The notes below the pieces were generated by a model. The model was not told the DNA's origin. It saw nothing but the letters and a program-made list of their open reading frames with translations, and did no database searches. 40,785 nt of DNA from an uncultured Oscillospiraceae bacterium (GTDB taxonomy: Bacteria; Bacillota; Clostridia; Oscillospirales; Oscillospiraceae), in assembly GCA_934646185.1 (NCBI GenBank), contig CAKUEH010000021.1, forward strand, positions 1 to 40,785, written 5' to 3'. A program made the translations under genes and the position numbers. Shown piece by piece: positions 9,284 through 19,072 of this stretch; positions within the stretch are counted from its first letter, which is position 1; the number at the start of each line of letters is the position of its first letter.

Positions 9284-10282
9284 ATGGATGCAATGTTTTT
9301 TATCGTTCTCGGCGCGACGCTCGCCTCGTTTTTGCTGACGCTGCTGTTCGGCCGCTTCGTCATTCCCATGCTGCGCGCGCTGCATGCCGGCCAGTCCATC
9401 CGTGAGGTCGGCCCGCAGTGGCACAACACCAAGGCCGGTACGCCGACCATGGGCGGCATCATGTTCATCGCGGCCATCATCCTCTGCACGCTGATCTTCG
9501 GCTGGAAGAGCATGACGGAGAACCGCGACTATACGCACCTGTATGTGCTGGCGCTCGCCCTGTGCTACGGACTGGTCGGCTTCGCCGACGATTTTGTCAA
9601 GGTCAGGCTCAAACGCAACCTCGGCCTGACCGCCATTCAGAAATTCCTGCTGCAGCTCGTCGTGGCCGTCGCGTTTCTGTTCGTGCTGAAGGGAAGCGGC
9701 GATCTGTCCTGCGATCTCTATATCCCGTTCTGGAATCTCGATCTTGAGATCCCGACGGCGGTCTATATGGTCTTCGCGGCCTTCGTCATCGTCGGCTGCG
9801 TCAACGCCGTGAACCTGACGGACGGCGTCGACGGCCTTTCCAGCAGTGTGACCATTCCGGTCATGGTCTTCTTTGCCACGACCTCCTATATCTATGGCCG
9901 TACAACGTTGGCCCTGCTCCCTGCGACCGTCGCGGGCGGCCTTGCGGGCTTCCTCTGCTATAACCTCCATCCGGCCAAGGTCTTCATGGGCGATACCGGC
10001 TCGCTGTTCCTCGGCGGCATGGTCTGCGGCATGGCTTTCGCGCTCGATATGCCGCTGATTTTGATCCTGGTCGGCATCATCTATCTCTGCGAGACGCTTT
10101 CCGTCATTCTGCAGGTCACGTACTTCAAGCTGACCCACGGCAAGCGCATCTTCAAAATGACCCCTATCCACCACCATTTTGAGCTGTGCGGCTGGAAGGA
10201 AGAAAAAATCGTTTTCGTTTTCACCGCGATCACGCTCGTCATGTGTGTGCTGGCGTATTTCGGCGTTATGAACCGGTATTGA
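9284..10282 (+). CDS. mraY: Phospho-N-acetylmuramoyl-pentapeptide-transferase
   Basis: Integral membrane enzyme transferring phospho-MurNAc-pentapeptide to undecaprenyl phosphate to make lipid I. About ten membrane helices are evident. Signature motifs are GTPTMGG near residue 50, GFADDFVKV (catalytic aspartates), VNLTDGVDGL, and the histidine-rich IHHHFEL near the C-terminus. The 332-residue length is normal. GGAGGAATCC precedes the ATG. In many firmicutes murD follows mraY; here the next gene is ftsW/spoVE. Confidence 0.97.
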   Translation: MDAMFFIVLGATLASFLLTLLFGRFVIPMLRALHAGQSIREVGPQWHNTKAGTPTMGGIMFIAAIILCTLIFGWKSMTENRDYTHLYVLALALCYGLVGFADDFVKVRLKRNLGLTAIQKFLLQLVVAVAFLFVLKGSGDLSCDLYIPFWNLDLEIPTAVYMVFAAFVIVGCVNAVNLTDGVDGLSSSVTIPVMVFFATTSYIYGRTTLALLPATVAGGLAGFLCYNLHPAKVFMGDTGSLFLGGMVCGMAFALDMPLILILVGIIYLCETLSVILQVTYFKLTHGKRIFKMTPIHHHFELCGWKEEKIVFVFTAITLVMCVLAYFGVMNRY

Positions 10283-10313
10283 GATACCGTAGCTTCAGAA
10301 AGGAGCGACCCCT

Positions 10314-11516
10314 ATGGCAAGCCGTTCGGACGGCGCAACGCGGCTGTATGAGGTTCCGCAGGCCCCCGAGCCGGAGCGCCTGCCGCAGCCGCCCAAAACA
10401 AAGGACAAGGTGCTGCTCGACGAACGCGGCCTGCTTGATCTGCCGTTTCTCGCGCTGACAGTGCTGCTTGTGCTGATCGGTGTCGTCATGGTCTTCTCGG
10501 CCTCCTACGCTCGCGCGTATTATCTGACCGGCAATTCCACCTATTACTTTGCCCGGCAGGCGATCTTCGCCGTCGCCGGCATCGGCGGCATGCTGTTTGT
10601 CAGTCGGCTGAACTATCAGCTCTGGCGCAGCGCGTCGTTCATCATCCTCGCCGTGTCCGTTGTGTTTCTGATGCTCGTGCCGCTCATCGGCTCGACGGCC
10701 AACGGCGCGAAGCGCTGGATCGAGGTCGCGGGCATCCGCTTTCAGCCGTCGGAGCTCGCGAAGATAGCCATCATCATGACTTTCTCCGCCATGATCTCGA
10801 CCTACCGCGATAAAATGCGCACCTTCCGCTACGGCATCGCGCCCTTCGGCGCGATCATGATCGTCCTGTGCGGTCTCGTCGCGCTGGAGCGTCATTTCTC
10901 CTGCATCCTCATCATGCTGCTGCTCGCAGCGGCCATGCTGTTTCTGGGCGGCGTGCAGATCAAGTGGTTCGCCCTCGGCGGCGTGGCCGTCGCCGTGTTC
11001 ATGTTCGTCTATCTGAAGACGCAGGGCTACGCCGGAAGCCGCATCACGGCCTGGCGCGACCCCGCCTCCGATCCCACAGACAACGGCTATCAGATCCTGC
11101 AGTCGCTCTATGCCATCGGCTCCGGCGGCCTGATGGGCCTCGGCCTCGGCAAGAGCCGCCAGAAATACCTGTATCTGCCCGAGGAGCACAACGACTACAT
11201 TTTCCCCATCCTCTGCGAGGAGCTCGGCTTTGTCGGGGCGGTCGTCGTGATCCTGCTCTTCGTTCTTCTGATCGTGCGCGGCTATTATATCGCCATGCAC
11301 GCGCGCGACCGCTTCGGCGCGCTCCTTGCCGCCGGTATTTCCACGCATATCGCGCTTCAGACCTTCCTCAACATCGGCGTCGTCACAAACTTCCTGCCTG
11401 CCACCGGCATTTCGCTCCCGTTCTTCTCCTACGGCGGCACGGCGCTTCTGATGCAGCTGTTTGAAGCCGGCGTCGTCCTCGCCGTCTCCCGGCAGAACGA
11501 CAATAAGCTCCTGTGA
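10314..11516 (+). CDS. ftsW: SEDS peptidoglycan glycosyltransferase FtsW/SpoVE
   Basis: A membrane glycosyltransferase that polymerises lipid II with a class B PBP partner, here probably the PBP encoded at 4010-6418. After a proline-rich cytoplasmic segment of about 40 residues there are about ten membrane helices. SEDS hallmarks are NGAKRWIEVAGIRFQPSELAK, the ITAWRDP loop, and the C-terminal PATGISLPFFSYGGTALL region. The 400-residue length is normal. AAAGGAG precedes the ATG. FtsW versus the sporulation paralogue SpoVE cannot be separated by eye. Confidence 0.93.
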   Translation: MASRSDGATRLYEVPQAPEPERLPQPPKTKDKVLLDERGLLDLPFLALTVLLVLIGVVMVFSASYARAYYLTGNSTYYFARQAIFAVAGIGGMLFVSRLNYQLWRSASFIILAVSVVFLMLVPLIGSTANGAKRWIEVAGIRFQPSELAKIAIIMTFSAMISTYRDKMRTFRYGIAPFGAIMIVLCGLVALERHFSCILIMLLLAAAMLFLGGVQIKWFALGGVAVAVFMFVYLKTQGYAGSRITAWRDPASDPTDNGYQILQSLYAIGSGGLMGLGLGKSRQKYLYLPEEHNDYIFPILCEELGFVGAVVVILLFVLLIVRGYYIAMHARDRFGALLAAGISTHIALQTFLNIGVVTNFLPATGISLPFFSYGGTALLMQLFEAGVVLAVSRQNDNKLL

Positions 11517-11529
11517 AGGAGGAAACCCC

Positions 11530-12654
11530 ATGAATATCGTCTTTACCTGCGGCGGCACAGGCGGGCATATTTATCCCGCCATCGCGGTCGCGCGCATGTT
11601 CCGCGAGCGTCAGCCGGACTGCGGCATTCTCTTCATCGGCGCGGAGGACGGCATGGAAAACAAGCTCGTCCCGCGCGAGGGCTTCCGGCTGGAAACCGTG
11701 AAGATCTCCAACTATCAGCGCAGGCTGACCCCCGCTGCGGTCTGGCACAATCTTGTGACCGTGCAGCGCATGGCCGCGACGTTTTCCAAAACGAAGCGCA
11801 TCCTGAAGGACTTCCGGCCCGACGTGATCGTCGGCACCGGCGGCTACGCGAGCTTCCCGGCCCTCAAAATGGGCGCGAAGCTCGGCATCCCGACCTGCGT
11901 CCACGAATCAAACGCCGTCCCGGGACTGACGACAAAGCTCGTCGCGCGCACGGCCAGCCGCGTCATGGTCTCCTTCGAGTCCAGCCGGGAGCATTACCCG
12001 GAGCCTGAGAAGGTGCTCCTGACCGGAACGCCCGTGCGCGAGGAATTCCTCTTTGCCAAGCGGCAGGAGGCCAGGCAGGCGCTGGGACTCGGAGACGAGC
12101 CGCTCGTCGTCTCCTGCTGGGGCAGTCTCGGCGCGCGGGAGATGAACAAGAAGATCGCGCAGTTCATGAAATGCGAATGCGAGGACAATACGCCCTTCCA
12201 TCACATCCACGCGACCGGCTCGTTCGGCTGGCGCTGGATGCCGGAATATGTCAAAGACATGGGTGTCGACCTCGCCGCGCATCCGCGCATCGACATGCGC
12301 GAGTACATCTACGATATGCCGCAGGTGCTGGCCGCGGCGGATCTCATCATCTGCCGCGCAGGCGCGGCGACCATCGCCGAGGTCTGCGCCAGCGGCACGC
12401 CCTGCATCATGGTGCCGAGTCCGAACGTGACCGGCAACCATCAGGAAAAAAACGCCCGGGTGCTTGAACGCTCCGGCGCGGCCGCAGTCGTCCGCGAGAC
12501 GGACTGCGACGGAAAAAGCCTCTATGAGACCGCAAAGTCGATCCTTTCGGATGCCGGACGGATGCGCGCTATGCGCGCCAGCGCCCGGGATATGGCTGTG
12601 GTCGATGCCGCCGAGCGCATCTATCAGACCGCGCTCGACCTTGCAAGGCACTGA
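11530..12654 (+). CDS. murG: Undecaprenyl-PP-MurNAc-pentapeptide GlcNAc transferase
   Basis: A peripheral membrane GT-B transferase converting lipid I to lipid II. The N-terminal glycine loop GGTGGHIYPAIA is diagnostic, followed by GTGGYASFPAL and HESNAVPGLTTK. The C-terminal UDP-GlcNAc site is seen as CRAGAATIAEVCASGTPC and the loop around NVTGNHQEKNA. The 374 residues match the family. ATG 11530 was chosen because GAAGGAGG lies 8-9 bases upstream; upstream in-frame ATGs fall inside ftsW. Confidence 0.95.
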   Translation: MNIVFTCGGTGGHIYPAIAVARMFRERQPDCGILFIGAEDGMENKLVPREGFRLETVKISNYQRRLTPAAVWHNLVTVQRMAATFSKTKRILKDFRPDVIVGTGGYASFPALKMGAKLGIPTCVHESNAVPGLTTKLVARTASRVMVSFESSREHYPEPEKVLLTGTPVREEFLFAKRQEARQALGLGDEPLVVSCWGSLGAREMNKKIAQFMKCECEDNTPFHHIHATGSFGWRWMPEYVKDMGVDLAAHPRIDMREYIYDMPQVLAAADLIICRAGAATIAEVCASGTPCIMVPSPNVTGNHQEKNARVLERSGAAAVVRETDCDGKSLYETAKSILSDAGRMRAMRASARDMAVVDAAERIYQTALDLARH

Positions 12655-12714
12655 CACGCACGCCGCACGCAGCGCATAGGATGGGGAAAATTCCTGTGTT
12701 TTGGAGGAATGCCC

Positions 12715-13983
12715 ATGCCAGCGCTGCTTGTTTCCAAGTCGCCTCCGCTTTCCGGCGAGGTGACCGTCCACGGAGCGAAAAACAGCGTCCTGCCCATTCT
12801 GGCCGCGACGCTTCTGTGCGGAACGCCGTGCGTTCTGCATAACTGTCCGGATATTCTCGACGTGACGCACGCGCTTGCCATCCTGCGCAGCCTCGGCTGC
12901 GCGTCCGAACGGCGGGGCGCGAGCGTCTACATAGACCCGTGCGGCTGCGCGGGCCTTTCCGTCCCGCCGGAGCTGGCCGCGTCCATGCGCGCGTCCAGCC
13001 TGTTCCTCGGCGCGCTGCTCGCAAGATGCGGCGAAGCGCGCCTGAGCCTGCCGGGCGGCTGTCCCATCGGCGCAAGGCCGGTGGACTATCATCTGCTTGC
13101 CTTCCGCGCGCTCGGCGCGGAGGTCTCGCTGACAGACAACACCATTTCCTGCCGCGCGCAGAAGTTGACCGGCGCACGCATCACGCTGCCCGGCCCCAGC
13201 GTCGGCGCGACGGAAAACGCCATGCTGGCCGCAGCCGGAGCAGACGGCCTCACCGTGATCGAAAACGCCGCCTGCGAGCCTGAGATCGGCGATCTGGCCG
13301 GTTTTCTGACTGCCTGCGGCGCAAGGATCGCGGGTGCGGGCACAAGGCGCGTAAGCGTCGAGGGCGGCCGGAGGCTGACCGGCGCAACGTATACCATCCT
13401 GCCGGACCGCATCGAAACCGCGACATTTCTCTGCGCCTGCGCCGCCTGCGGCGGCGAACTGACGCTGCGCAGGACGGATGCGCGCCTTGCGGAGCCTGTC
13501 CTCGGCTCGCTCGCAGAAAGCGGCTGCCGGATCTCCTGCACGCACGACACGATCCGGATCTGCCGCGACGGGCCGCTGACGGCCTGCCGCCCGGTCGTCT
13601 CAAGGCCGTATCCCGGCTTCCCGACCGACGCGATGCCTGTCCTGCTCGCCGCGCAGCTGCGCGCGGGGGGACAGACGGCCTTTACCGAAACGATCTTCGA
13701 AAACCGTTTCGGCTATGTCAGAGAGCTCGGAAAGCTCGGCGCGCGGCTGCGTCAGGACGAAAATACCGTCCGTCTGCGCGGCACGCCGCAGCTGCATGCG
13801 GCGCGGCTTTTCGCGGAGGATCTGCGCGGTGGCGCCGCGCTGGTGCTCGCGGCCATGCAGGCCGAGGGCGAAAGTGCCATTTTTGGAGTAAAACACATCG
13901 AACGGGGATATGATACTCTTGAGACCGCGCTGCGAAGCGCCGGCGCTCGCCTGAAAACAGTGGAAATCCCCAAAAAGATGTGA
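12715..13983 (+). CDS. murA: UDP-N-acetylglucosamine 1-carboxyvinyltransferase
   Basis: Catalyses the first committed step of peptidoglycan synthesis, transfer of enolpyruvate from PEP to UDP-GlcNAc. The catalytic residues line up with the E. coli numbering: K22-N23 in GAKNSVLPI, and a cysteine at 116 in PGGCPIGARPVDYHL, the residue alkylated by fosfomycin. The 422 residues fit. Two ATGs lie close together; I prefer 12715 because GGAGG at 12703-12707 is only one base from the ATG at 12709 but seven from 12715. Placing murA between murG and divIB is less common than murB in this position. Confidence 0.92.
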   Translation: MPALLVSKSPPLSGEVTVHGAKNSVLPILAATLLCGTPCVLHNCPDILDVTHALAILRSLGCASERRGASVYIDPCGCAGLSVPPELAASMRASSLFLGALLARCGEARLSLPGGCPIGARPVDYHLLAFRALGAEVSLTDNTISCRAQKLTGARITLPGPSVGATENAMLAAAGADGLTVIENAACEPEIGDLAGFLTACGARIAGAGTRRVSVEGGRRLTGATYTILPDRIETATFLCACAACGGELTLRRTDARLAEPVLGSLAESGCRISCTHDTIRICRDGPLTACRPVVSRPYPGFPTDAMPVLLAAQLRAGGQTAFTETIFENRFGYVRELGKLGARLRQDENTVRLRGTPQLHAARLFAEDLRGGAALVLAAMQAEGESAIFGVKHIERGYDTLETALRSAGARLKTVEIPKKM

Positions 13984-14020
13984 TATAATGCCTGTATTAA
14001 CCTCCGGAGGAGAATGGATC

Positions 14021-14806
14021 ATGCGCACGAAGCAAAGCAAAGCGAATCGGGAAGCACGCGCCGCGGGCAAGGCACGCCGGGTGCGCAGCAGCGCCCTCGG
14101 CAAGCTCCTTATCATGCTCGCTGTCGTCGCCGCGATCGTCTTCGGCGTCGCGATTTTCTTCAAGGTCAACACCATCGAGGTGCAGGGCAATTCCGTCTAT
14201 TCCGCCGAACAGATCATGGAAGCCTCGCAGATCCAGCAGGGCGACAATCTCCTGACGGTCAACAAGGCGCTGGCCGTCGGCAATATCAAGGCCGCGCTGC
14301 CATACGTCGAGGATGTCTCCATTGCCCGCAGTCTGCCGGACGGCATCATCATTCAGGTCCGCGAGAGCGTCATTTCCTTCGCCGTCATGACGGACACGAA
14401 CGCCTGCTGGCTCGTTGGTCCCAGCGGCAAGGCGCTCGAGCGCATCGAGCCCGCCGCCTTCAATGAAAACCCGCACATCAACGGTCTTCTCATTTCCAGC
14501 CCCACGGCAGGGGATCCCGTGTCCTCGCCCACGCCCACGGCGCTGGCCGCCGCGCTGGACGTGATGAAGGAGCTCGACGGCACCGGCCTTCTCGAGCATA
14601 TCCGCGTGATCGACGTGGAAAAGGAATACGATATGACCCTCTGGTATGACGACCGCTACGAGATCAAGCTCGGCGGCACGGACGAGATGGCGTACAAGAT
14701 CCGTTATCTGTGCTCCATTCTGGAGCAGCTCAGCGAATTCCAGGCCGGGACGATCGACCTGACCCAGGCCGCGCAGAAAAAGGCCACCTTCCAGCCCGCC
14801 GCATGA
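14021..14806 (+). CDS. ftsQ: Cell division protein DivIB/FtsQ
   Basis: A bitopic divisome protein that works with FtsL and DivIC to regulate septal wall synthesis. A basic cytoplasmic segment of about 25 residues precedes one membrane helix (about 27-47). The POTRA domain starts at FFKVNTIEVQGNSVYSAEQI and a beta-type DivIB domain follows. The 261 residues are usual. I chose ATG 14021 because GGAGGAG (about 14005-14011) lies 9 bases upstream. It is the last gene before the separate ftsZ promoter. There is no ftsA downstream. Confidence 0.9.
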   Translation: MRTKQSKANREARAAGKARRVRSSALGKLLIMLAVVAAIVFGVAIFFKVNTIEVQGNSVYSAEQIMEASQIQQGDNLLTVNKALAVGNIKAALPYVEDVSIARSLPDGIIIQVRESVISFAVMTDTNACWLVGPSGKALERIEPAAFNENPHINGLLISSPTAGDPVSSPTPTALAAALDVMKELDGTGLLEHIRVIDVEKEYDMTLWYDDRYEIKLGGTDEMAYKIRYLCSILEQLSEFQAGTIDLTQAAQKKATFQPAA

Positions 14807-14824
14807 GCCGGGACGCCGAAAACG

Positions 14825-14853
14825 CAAAATTCGCATTTTTTGCTGAATTTTTC
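14825..14853 (+). terminator. Weak AT-rich hairpin after ftsQ
   Basis: AAAATTCGCA (14826-14835) pairs with TGC-t-GAATTTT (14841-14851) around a T-rich loop, with one bulged base. The stem is AT-rich and the T tail short, so termination would be partial at best. Confidence 0.35.
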
Positions 14854-14864
14854 CGCAATTTCTA

Positions 14865-14893
14865 TTGACGCACACCCTTTTTCGAGATAGAAT
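14865..14893 (+). promoter_or_regulatory. ftsZ promoter
   Basis: -35 TTGACG (14865-14870), a 17-bp spacer, and -10 TAGAAT (14888-14893). The start near 14900 would give a leader of about 55 nt before ftsZ. It lets ftsZ be expressed independently of the upstream cluster. Confidence 0.75.
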
Positions 14894-14954
14894 AAAGTCG
14901 ACATAATCTAAAACGATGCAGTTGTGGGCTGTGAGATATACAGGAGGAAGACAA

Positions 14955-16034
<1,080 letters not shown>

Positions 16035-16047
16035 GACTTCAAATCAG

Positions 16048-16080
16048 GCCCGGCGCGTTCCAGAATGCGCCGGGCTTTCC
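16048..16080 (+). terminator. ftsZ terminator 1
   Basis: Perfect 9-bp stem GCCCGGCGC (16048-16056) and GCGCCGGGC (16067-16075) with a 10-nt loop and a short T tract. Confidence 0.7.
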
Positions 16081-16126
16081 GCATGCCGCGCCGCTCAAAG
16101 CCAGGATCAGTCCTGCCGTTACAAGC

Positions 16127-16169
16127 GCCTTCCCCTCCTGCATCCTGTGCGGGAAGGGGAGGCTTTTTT
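16127..16169 (+). terminator. ftsZ terminator 2
   Basis: A GC-rich stem between GCCTTCCCCTCC (16127-16138) and the segment ending GGAGGC (about 16151-16163), with one mismatch and one G-U pair, followed by six T residues (16164-16169). A second, stronger stop signal behind ftsZ. Confidence 0.65.
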
Positions 16170-16317
16170 GCGCATAATTGGCCGCCTGCGGCTCTGAATT
16201 GCCGCCGCTGTCGGCGAAAACGGCGGTACGCGGGTAAAACGCAAAAAATTTGTATAATTTCAACGCACAATTTTCACCTTTTTGTGGACAATTTTCATGC
16301 CCCTTCGGGCGCGGGCC

Positions 16318-16326
16318 TGCTACAAT
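16318..16326 (+). promoter_or_regulatory. Candidate extended -10 promoter of the sugar ABC operon
   Basis: TGC-TACAAT (16318-16326) matches an extended -10, but no recognisable -35 lies 16-18 bp upstream. An activator may be needed, or the true promoter may lie elsewhere. Confidence 0.35.
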
Positions 16327-16442
16327 GGAAGCTGTAAGGAAGGAGTGCCGCCCGAGGCGGCAGGAGAGCGCAGCCTCTCGCCAGTTTCCCGGAAGGGAAG
16401 GGCTCCACCCGGCGCGGAAGCGGGTTTGCGCGCTGCAAGAGC

Positions 16443-16457
16443 AAAACGTTTCGTTTT
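16443..16457 (+). promoter_or_regulatory. LacI-family operator-like palindrome
   Basis: AAAACG-TTT-CGTTTT is a 15-bp inverted repeat, and it contains AAACGTTT, a core common in LacI/GalR-family operators. It lies about 50 bases before the ABC ATPase start. No LacI-family gene is in the window, so this is only suggestive. Confidence 0.3.
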
Positions 16458-16506
16458 CCACAAGCAGGAAAACACGCCGCAGGAGAAAGGGGAATGTGAA
16501 AGAAAG

Positions 16507-18006
16507 ATGGCCGAAACGATTCTCAGAATGACCGGTATCCAGAAATACTTCCCGGGCGTCCACGCGCTGGACAATGCGCAGCTGGAGGTCCGCGAGGGCG
16601 AGGTCATGGCGCTGGTCGGTGAAAACGGCGCCGGCAAGTCGACGCTCATGAAGGTGCTGACCGGCATCTACCCGAGCGACGGCGGCACGATCGAATTCTT
16701 TGGAAAGCATGTCGAGATCCATGGCCCGCGCGACGCGCAGGCGCTCGGCATCTGCATCGTCCATCAGGAGCTGAACCTCATGCAGCACCTGACCGTGGCG
16801 GAAAACATCTACATCGGCCGCGAGCCCATGAAGGGCCTGTTTGTCGACAAGGCAAAGCAGAACGCCATGACGCAGGAGCTGTTCGACAAGCTGCATCTGG
16901 ATCTCGACCCGAAAGCCGTCGTCAAGACGCTGTCGGTCGCAAAGCAGCAGATGGTCGAAATCACAAAGGCCCTGTCCCATGAAAACACAAGACTGCTCAT
17001 CCTCGACGAGCCATCCGCCGTCCTGACCGACACGGAGATCGACGACCTGTTCGTATTCATCCGGCAGCTCAAAAAGACCGGCGTCGGCATCGTCTATATC
17101 TCGCACCGCATGGATGAGCTCAAGCGCATCACCGACCGCATCACCGTCATGCGCGACGGCCAGTATGTCGCCACGCTCGACACCCCCACGGCGGAAATTT
17201 CCGAGGTCATCCGCCTCATGGTCGGCCGCACGATCTACGAAGAGCCGAAAACAAAGTCCGCATGCCCGCCCGACGCGCCCGTCGTGCTCGAGGCCGAGCA
17301 TCTGAATTCCCTCGATGTGAAGGACGTGTCGTTCAAGCTCCGCAAGGGCGAGATCCTCGGCTTTGCCGGTCTGGTCGGCGCGGGACGCACCGAGACGATG
17401 CGCCTGATCTGCGGCGCGGATCCGATGGACTCCGGCACGATCCGGGTAAACGGCAAAGACGTGAAGATCCGCAGCCCGAAGGACGCCGTCCACCACGGCA
17501 TCGGCTATCTCTCCGAGGACCGCAAGCGCTACGGCCTGTGCCTCAACCTGTCCGTCACCGACAACACCGTCCTGCCGAGTCTGGAACAGATATTCAAGGG
17601 CCCGTTCGTCCATGACCGGAAGGCGCACCAGCTTGCGCAGGAGCACGCCGAACAGATCCGCACGAAGACGCCGTCCGTCCGCGCCCGCGTCGGCAGCCTC
17701 TCCGGCGGCAACCAGCAGAAGGTCGTCATTTCCAAATGGCTCCTGCGCGACTGCGACGTGCTCATCTTCGACGAGCCGACGCGCGGCATCGATGTCGGCG
17801 CAAAGAGCGAGATCTACAAGCTGATGACCCAGCTTGCGGAAGAAGGCAAGTCCATCATCATGATCTCCTCCGACATGCCGGAGCTGCTCCGCCTGTCCGA
17901 CCGCGTGATCGTCATGTGCGAGGGTCACGTCACCGGCGAGCTCGATATCTCCGAGGCCACGCAGGAAACCATCATGACATATGCAACCAAGAGAGAAGTG
18001 GGGTAA
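16507..18006 (+). CDS. Sugar ABC transporter ATP-binding protein (RbsA/MglA family)
   Basis: Cytoplasmic motor of a CUT2-type importer, with two fused ABC domains in 499 residues. Domain 1 has Walker A GENGAGKST, a divergent signature (LSVAKQQ) and Walker B LLILDEP. Domain 2 has a degenerate Walker A (GLVGAGRTE), a canonical LSGGNQQKV signature and VLIFDEPTRGID. This asymmetry is normal for the family, in which only one site hydrolyses efficiently. The start at 16507 is the first in-frame ATG at which the homology begins. It is followed after 5 bases by the permease. The substrate (ribose, galactose, autoinducer-2 or other) cannot be read from this protein. Confidence 0.93.
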   Translation: MAETILRMTGIQKYFPGVHALDNAQLEVREGEVMALVGENGAGKSTLMKVLTGIYPSDGGTIEFFGKHVEIHGPRDAQALGICIVHQELNLMQHLTVAENIYIGREPMKGLFVDKAKQNAMTQELFDKLHLDLDPKAVVKTLSVAKQQMVEITKALSHENTRLLILDEPSAVLTDTEIDDLFVFIRQLKKTGVGIVYISHRMDELKRITDRITVMRDGQYVATLDTPTAEISEVIRLMVGRTIYEEPKTKSACPPDAPVVLEAEHLNSLDVKDVSFKLRKGEILGFAGLVGAGRTETMRLICGADPMDSGTIRVNGKDVKIRSPKDAVHHGIGYLSEDRKRYGLCLNLSVTDNTVLPSLEQIFKGPFVHDRKAHQLAQEHAEQIRTKTPSVRARVGSLSGGNQQKVVISKWLLRDCDVLIFDEPTRGIDVGAKSEIYKLMTQLAEEGKSIIMISSDMPELLRLSDRVIVMCEGHVTGELDISEATQETIMTYATKREVG

Positions 18007-18011
18007 TCATT

Positions 18012-19004
18012 ATGGAAAACGTAGGTAAGAAAAAGCTGGATATGCAGAAGCTGCTCGCGCCTGCCGCGCTGGTCATTCTGTATATCGTGTTTTCGATCTT
18101 CGGCAATAACTTCCTGACGCTCGATACGGTCAAGAATATTCTCGAATCCAGCTATTACATCGGCTTCATGGCCTTCGGCGTGACGTTCATCATCATCACC
18201 GGCGGTATCGACTTGTCGCTCGGCACGGTCATGATGTGCGCGGCGCTGCTCGGCGGCTACGCATTCAAACAGGGCTGGCCGCTGATCCTCGCGATCGTCC
18301 TGACGCTGTTCGTCGGCATTGCGTTCGGCTTTGCCAACGGTGTTCTGATCGCCAAGCTCAAGCTGCCCCCCTTCATCGCGACCCTCGGTACGCAGATGAT
18401 GGCCGCCGGTCTCGGTTCCATCATCACCAAGGTCCAGTCCCAGACCTGGCCCACCGCCACCGCCGAAGTCGGCGGCTGGTTCAAGAAGGTCTTCATCCGC
18501 GCGGAGCTGTTCGGCGTCAGAGGCTTCCCGGTCGGCGCGTTCTGGCTGCTCGGCTTCTTCATCATCGCAACGCTCATCCTGCATAAGACCAAATTCGGCC
18601 GCTATGTCTACGCCATCGGCTCCAACGAGGAGGCGACCCGCCTGTCCGGCATCAAGGTCGACAACTGGAAGGTCGCGGTCTATACGCTCTCCGGCTTCTT
18701 CATCGGCATGTGCGCCCTGTTCTATGCCGCAGCCTACACCACCATCACCCCGGGCACCGGCGCAGGTCAGGAAATGAACGGCATCACCGGCGTCATCATC
18801 GGCGGCACGTCCATGTCCGGCGGCTCCGGCACGATGGTCGGCACGCTCATCGGCGTGTTCATCATGTCCGTCCTCAAGACCGGCCTTGCCAACTGCGGCC
18901 TGCAGGCCCCGTGGCAGACGTTCCTCACCGGCGCAGTCGTCATCGGCGCAGTCCTGCTCGACATCGCGAGGACAAAGGCCGCCAACCGCGTCAAGAAGGG
19001 TTAA
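18012..19004 (+). CDS. Sugar ABC transporter permease (RbsC family)
   Basis: Integral membrane channel subunit of the CUT2 importer, forming a homodimer with the two-domain ATPase. About eight to ten hydrophobic helices are visible. Family motifs are TGGIDLSLGTVMM, the cytoplasmic loop YVYAIGSNEEATRLSGIKV that contacts the ATPase, and GGTSMSGGSGTMVGTLIG. The 330 residues are typical. Its ATG lies 5 bases after the ATPase stop, so they are surely co-transcribed. Confidence 0.94.
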   Translation: MENVGKKKLDMQKLLAPAALVILYIVFSIFGNNFLTLDTVKNILESSYYIGFMAFGVTFIIITGGIDLSLGTVMMCAALLGGYAFKQGWPLILAIVLTLFVGIAFGFANGVLIAKLKLPPFIATLGTQMMAAGLGSIITKVQSQTWPTATAEVGGWFKKVFIRAELFGVRGFPVGAFWLLGFFIIATLILHKTKFGRYVYAIGSNEEATRLSGIKVDNWKVAVYTLSGFFIGMCALFYAAAYTTITPGTGAGQEMNGITGVIIGGTSMSGGSGTMVGTLIGVFIMSVLKTGLANCGLQAPWQTFLTGAVVIGAVLLDIARTKAANRVKKG

Positions 19005-19072
19005 GTCCCATATTCATCATGTATTGAGCACGAAACCCGTGTTTGATAAAATAATTTAGGAGGAATCACCAA

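Larger units (their letters stand above)
16035..16506 (+). other. Intergenic region between ftsZ and the sugar ABC operon
   Basis: These 472 bases hold the two ftsZ terminators (16048-16080 and 16127-16169), an AT-rich stretch with an isolated TATAAT (16253-16258) lacking a -35, an extended -10 element (16318-16326), and a LacI-type operator-like palindrome (16443-16457). No convincing gene was seen. The leader from about 16333 to the first start codon would be about 170 nt and GC-rich, with several short inverted repeats. Confidence 0.6.
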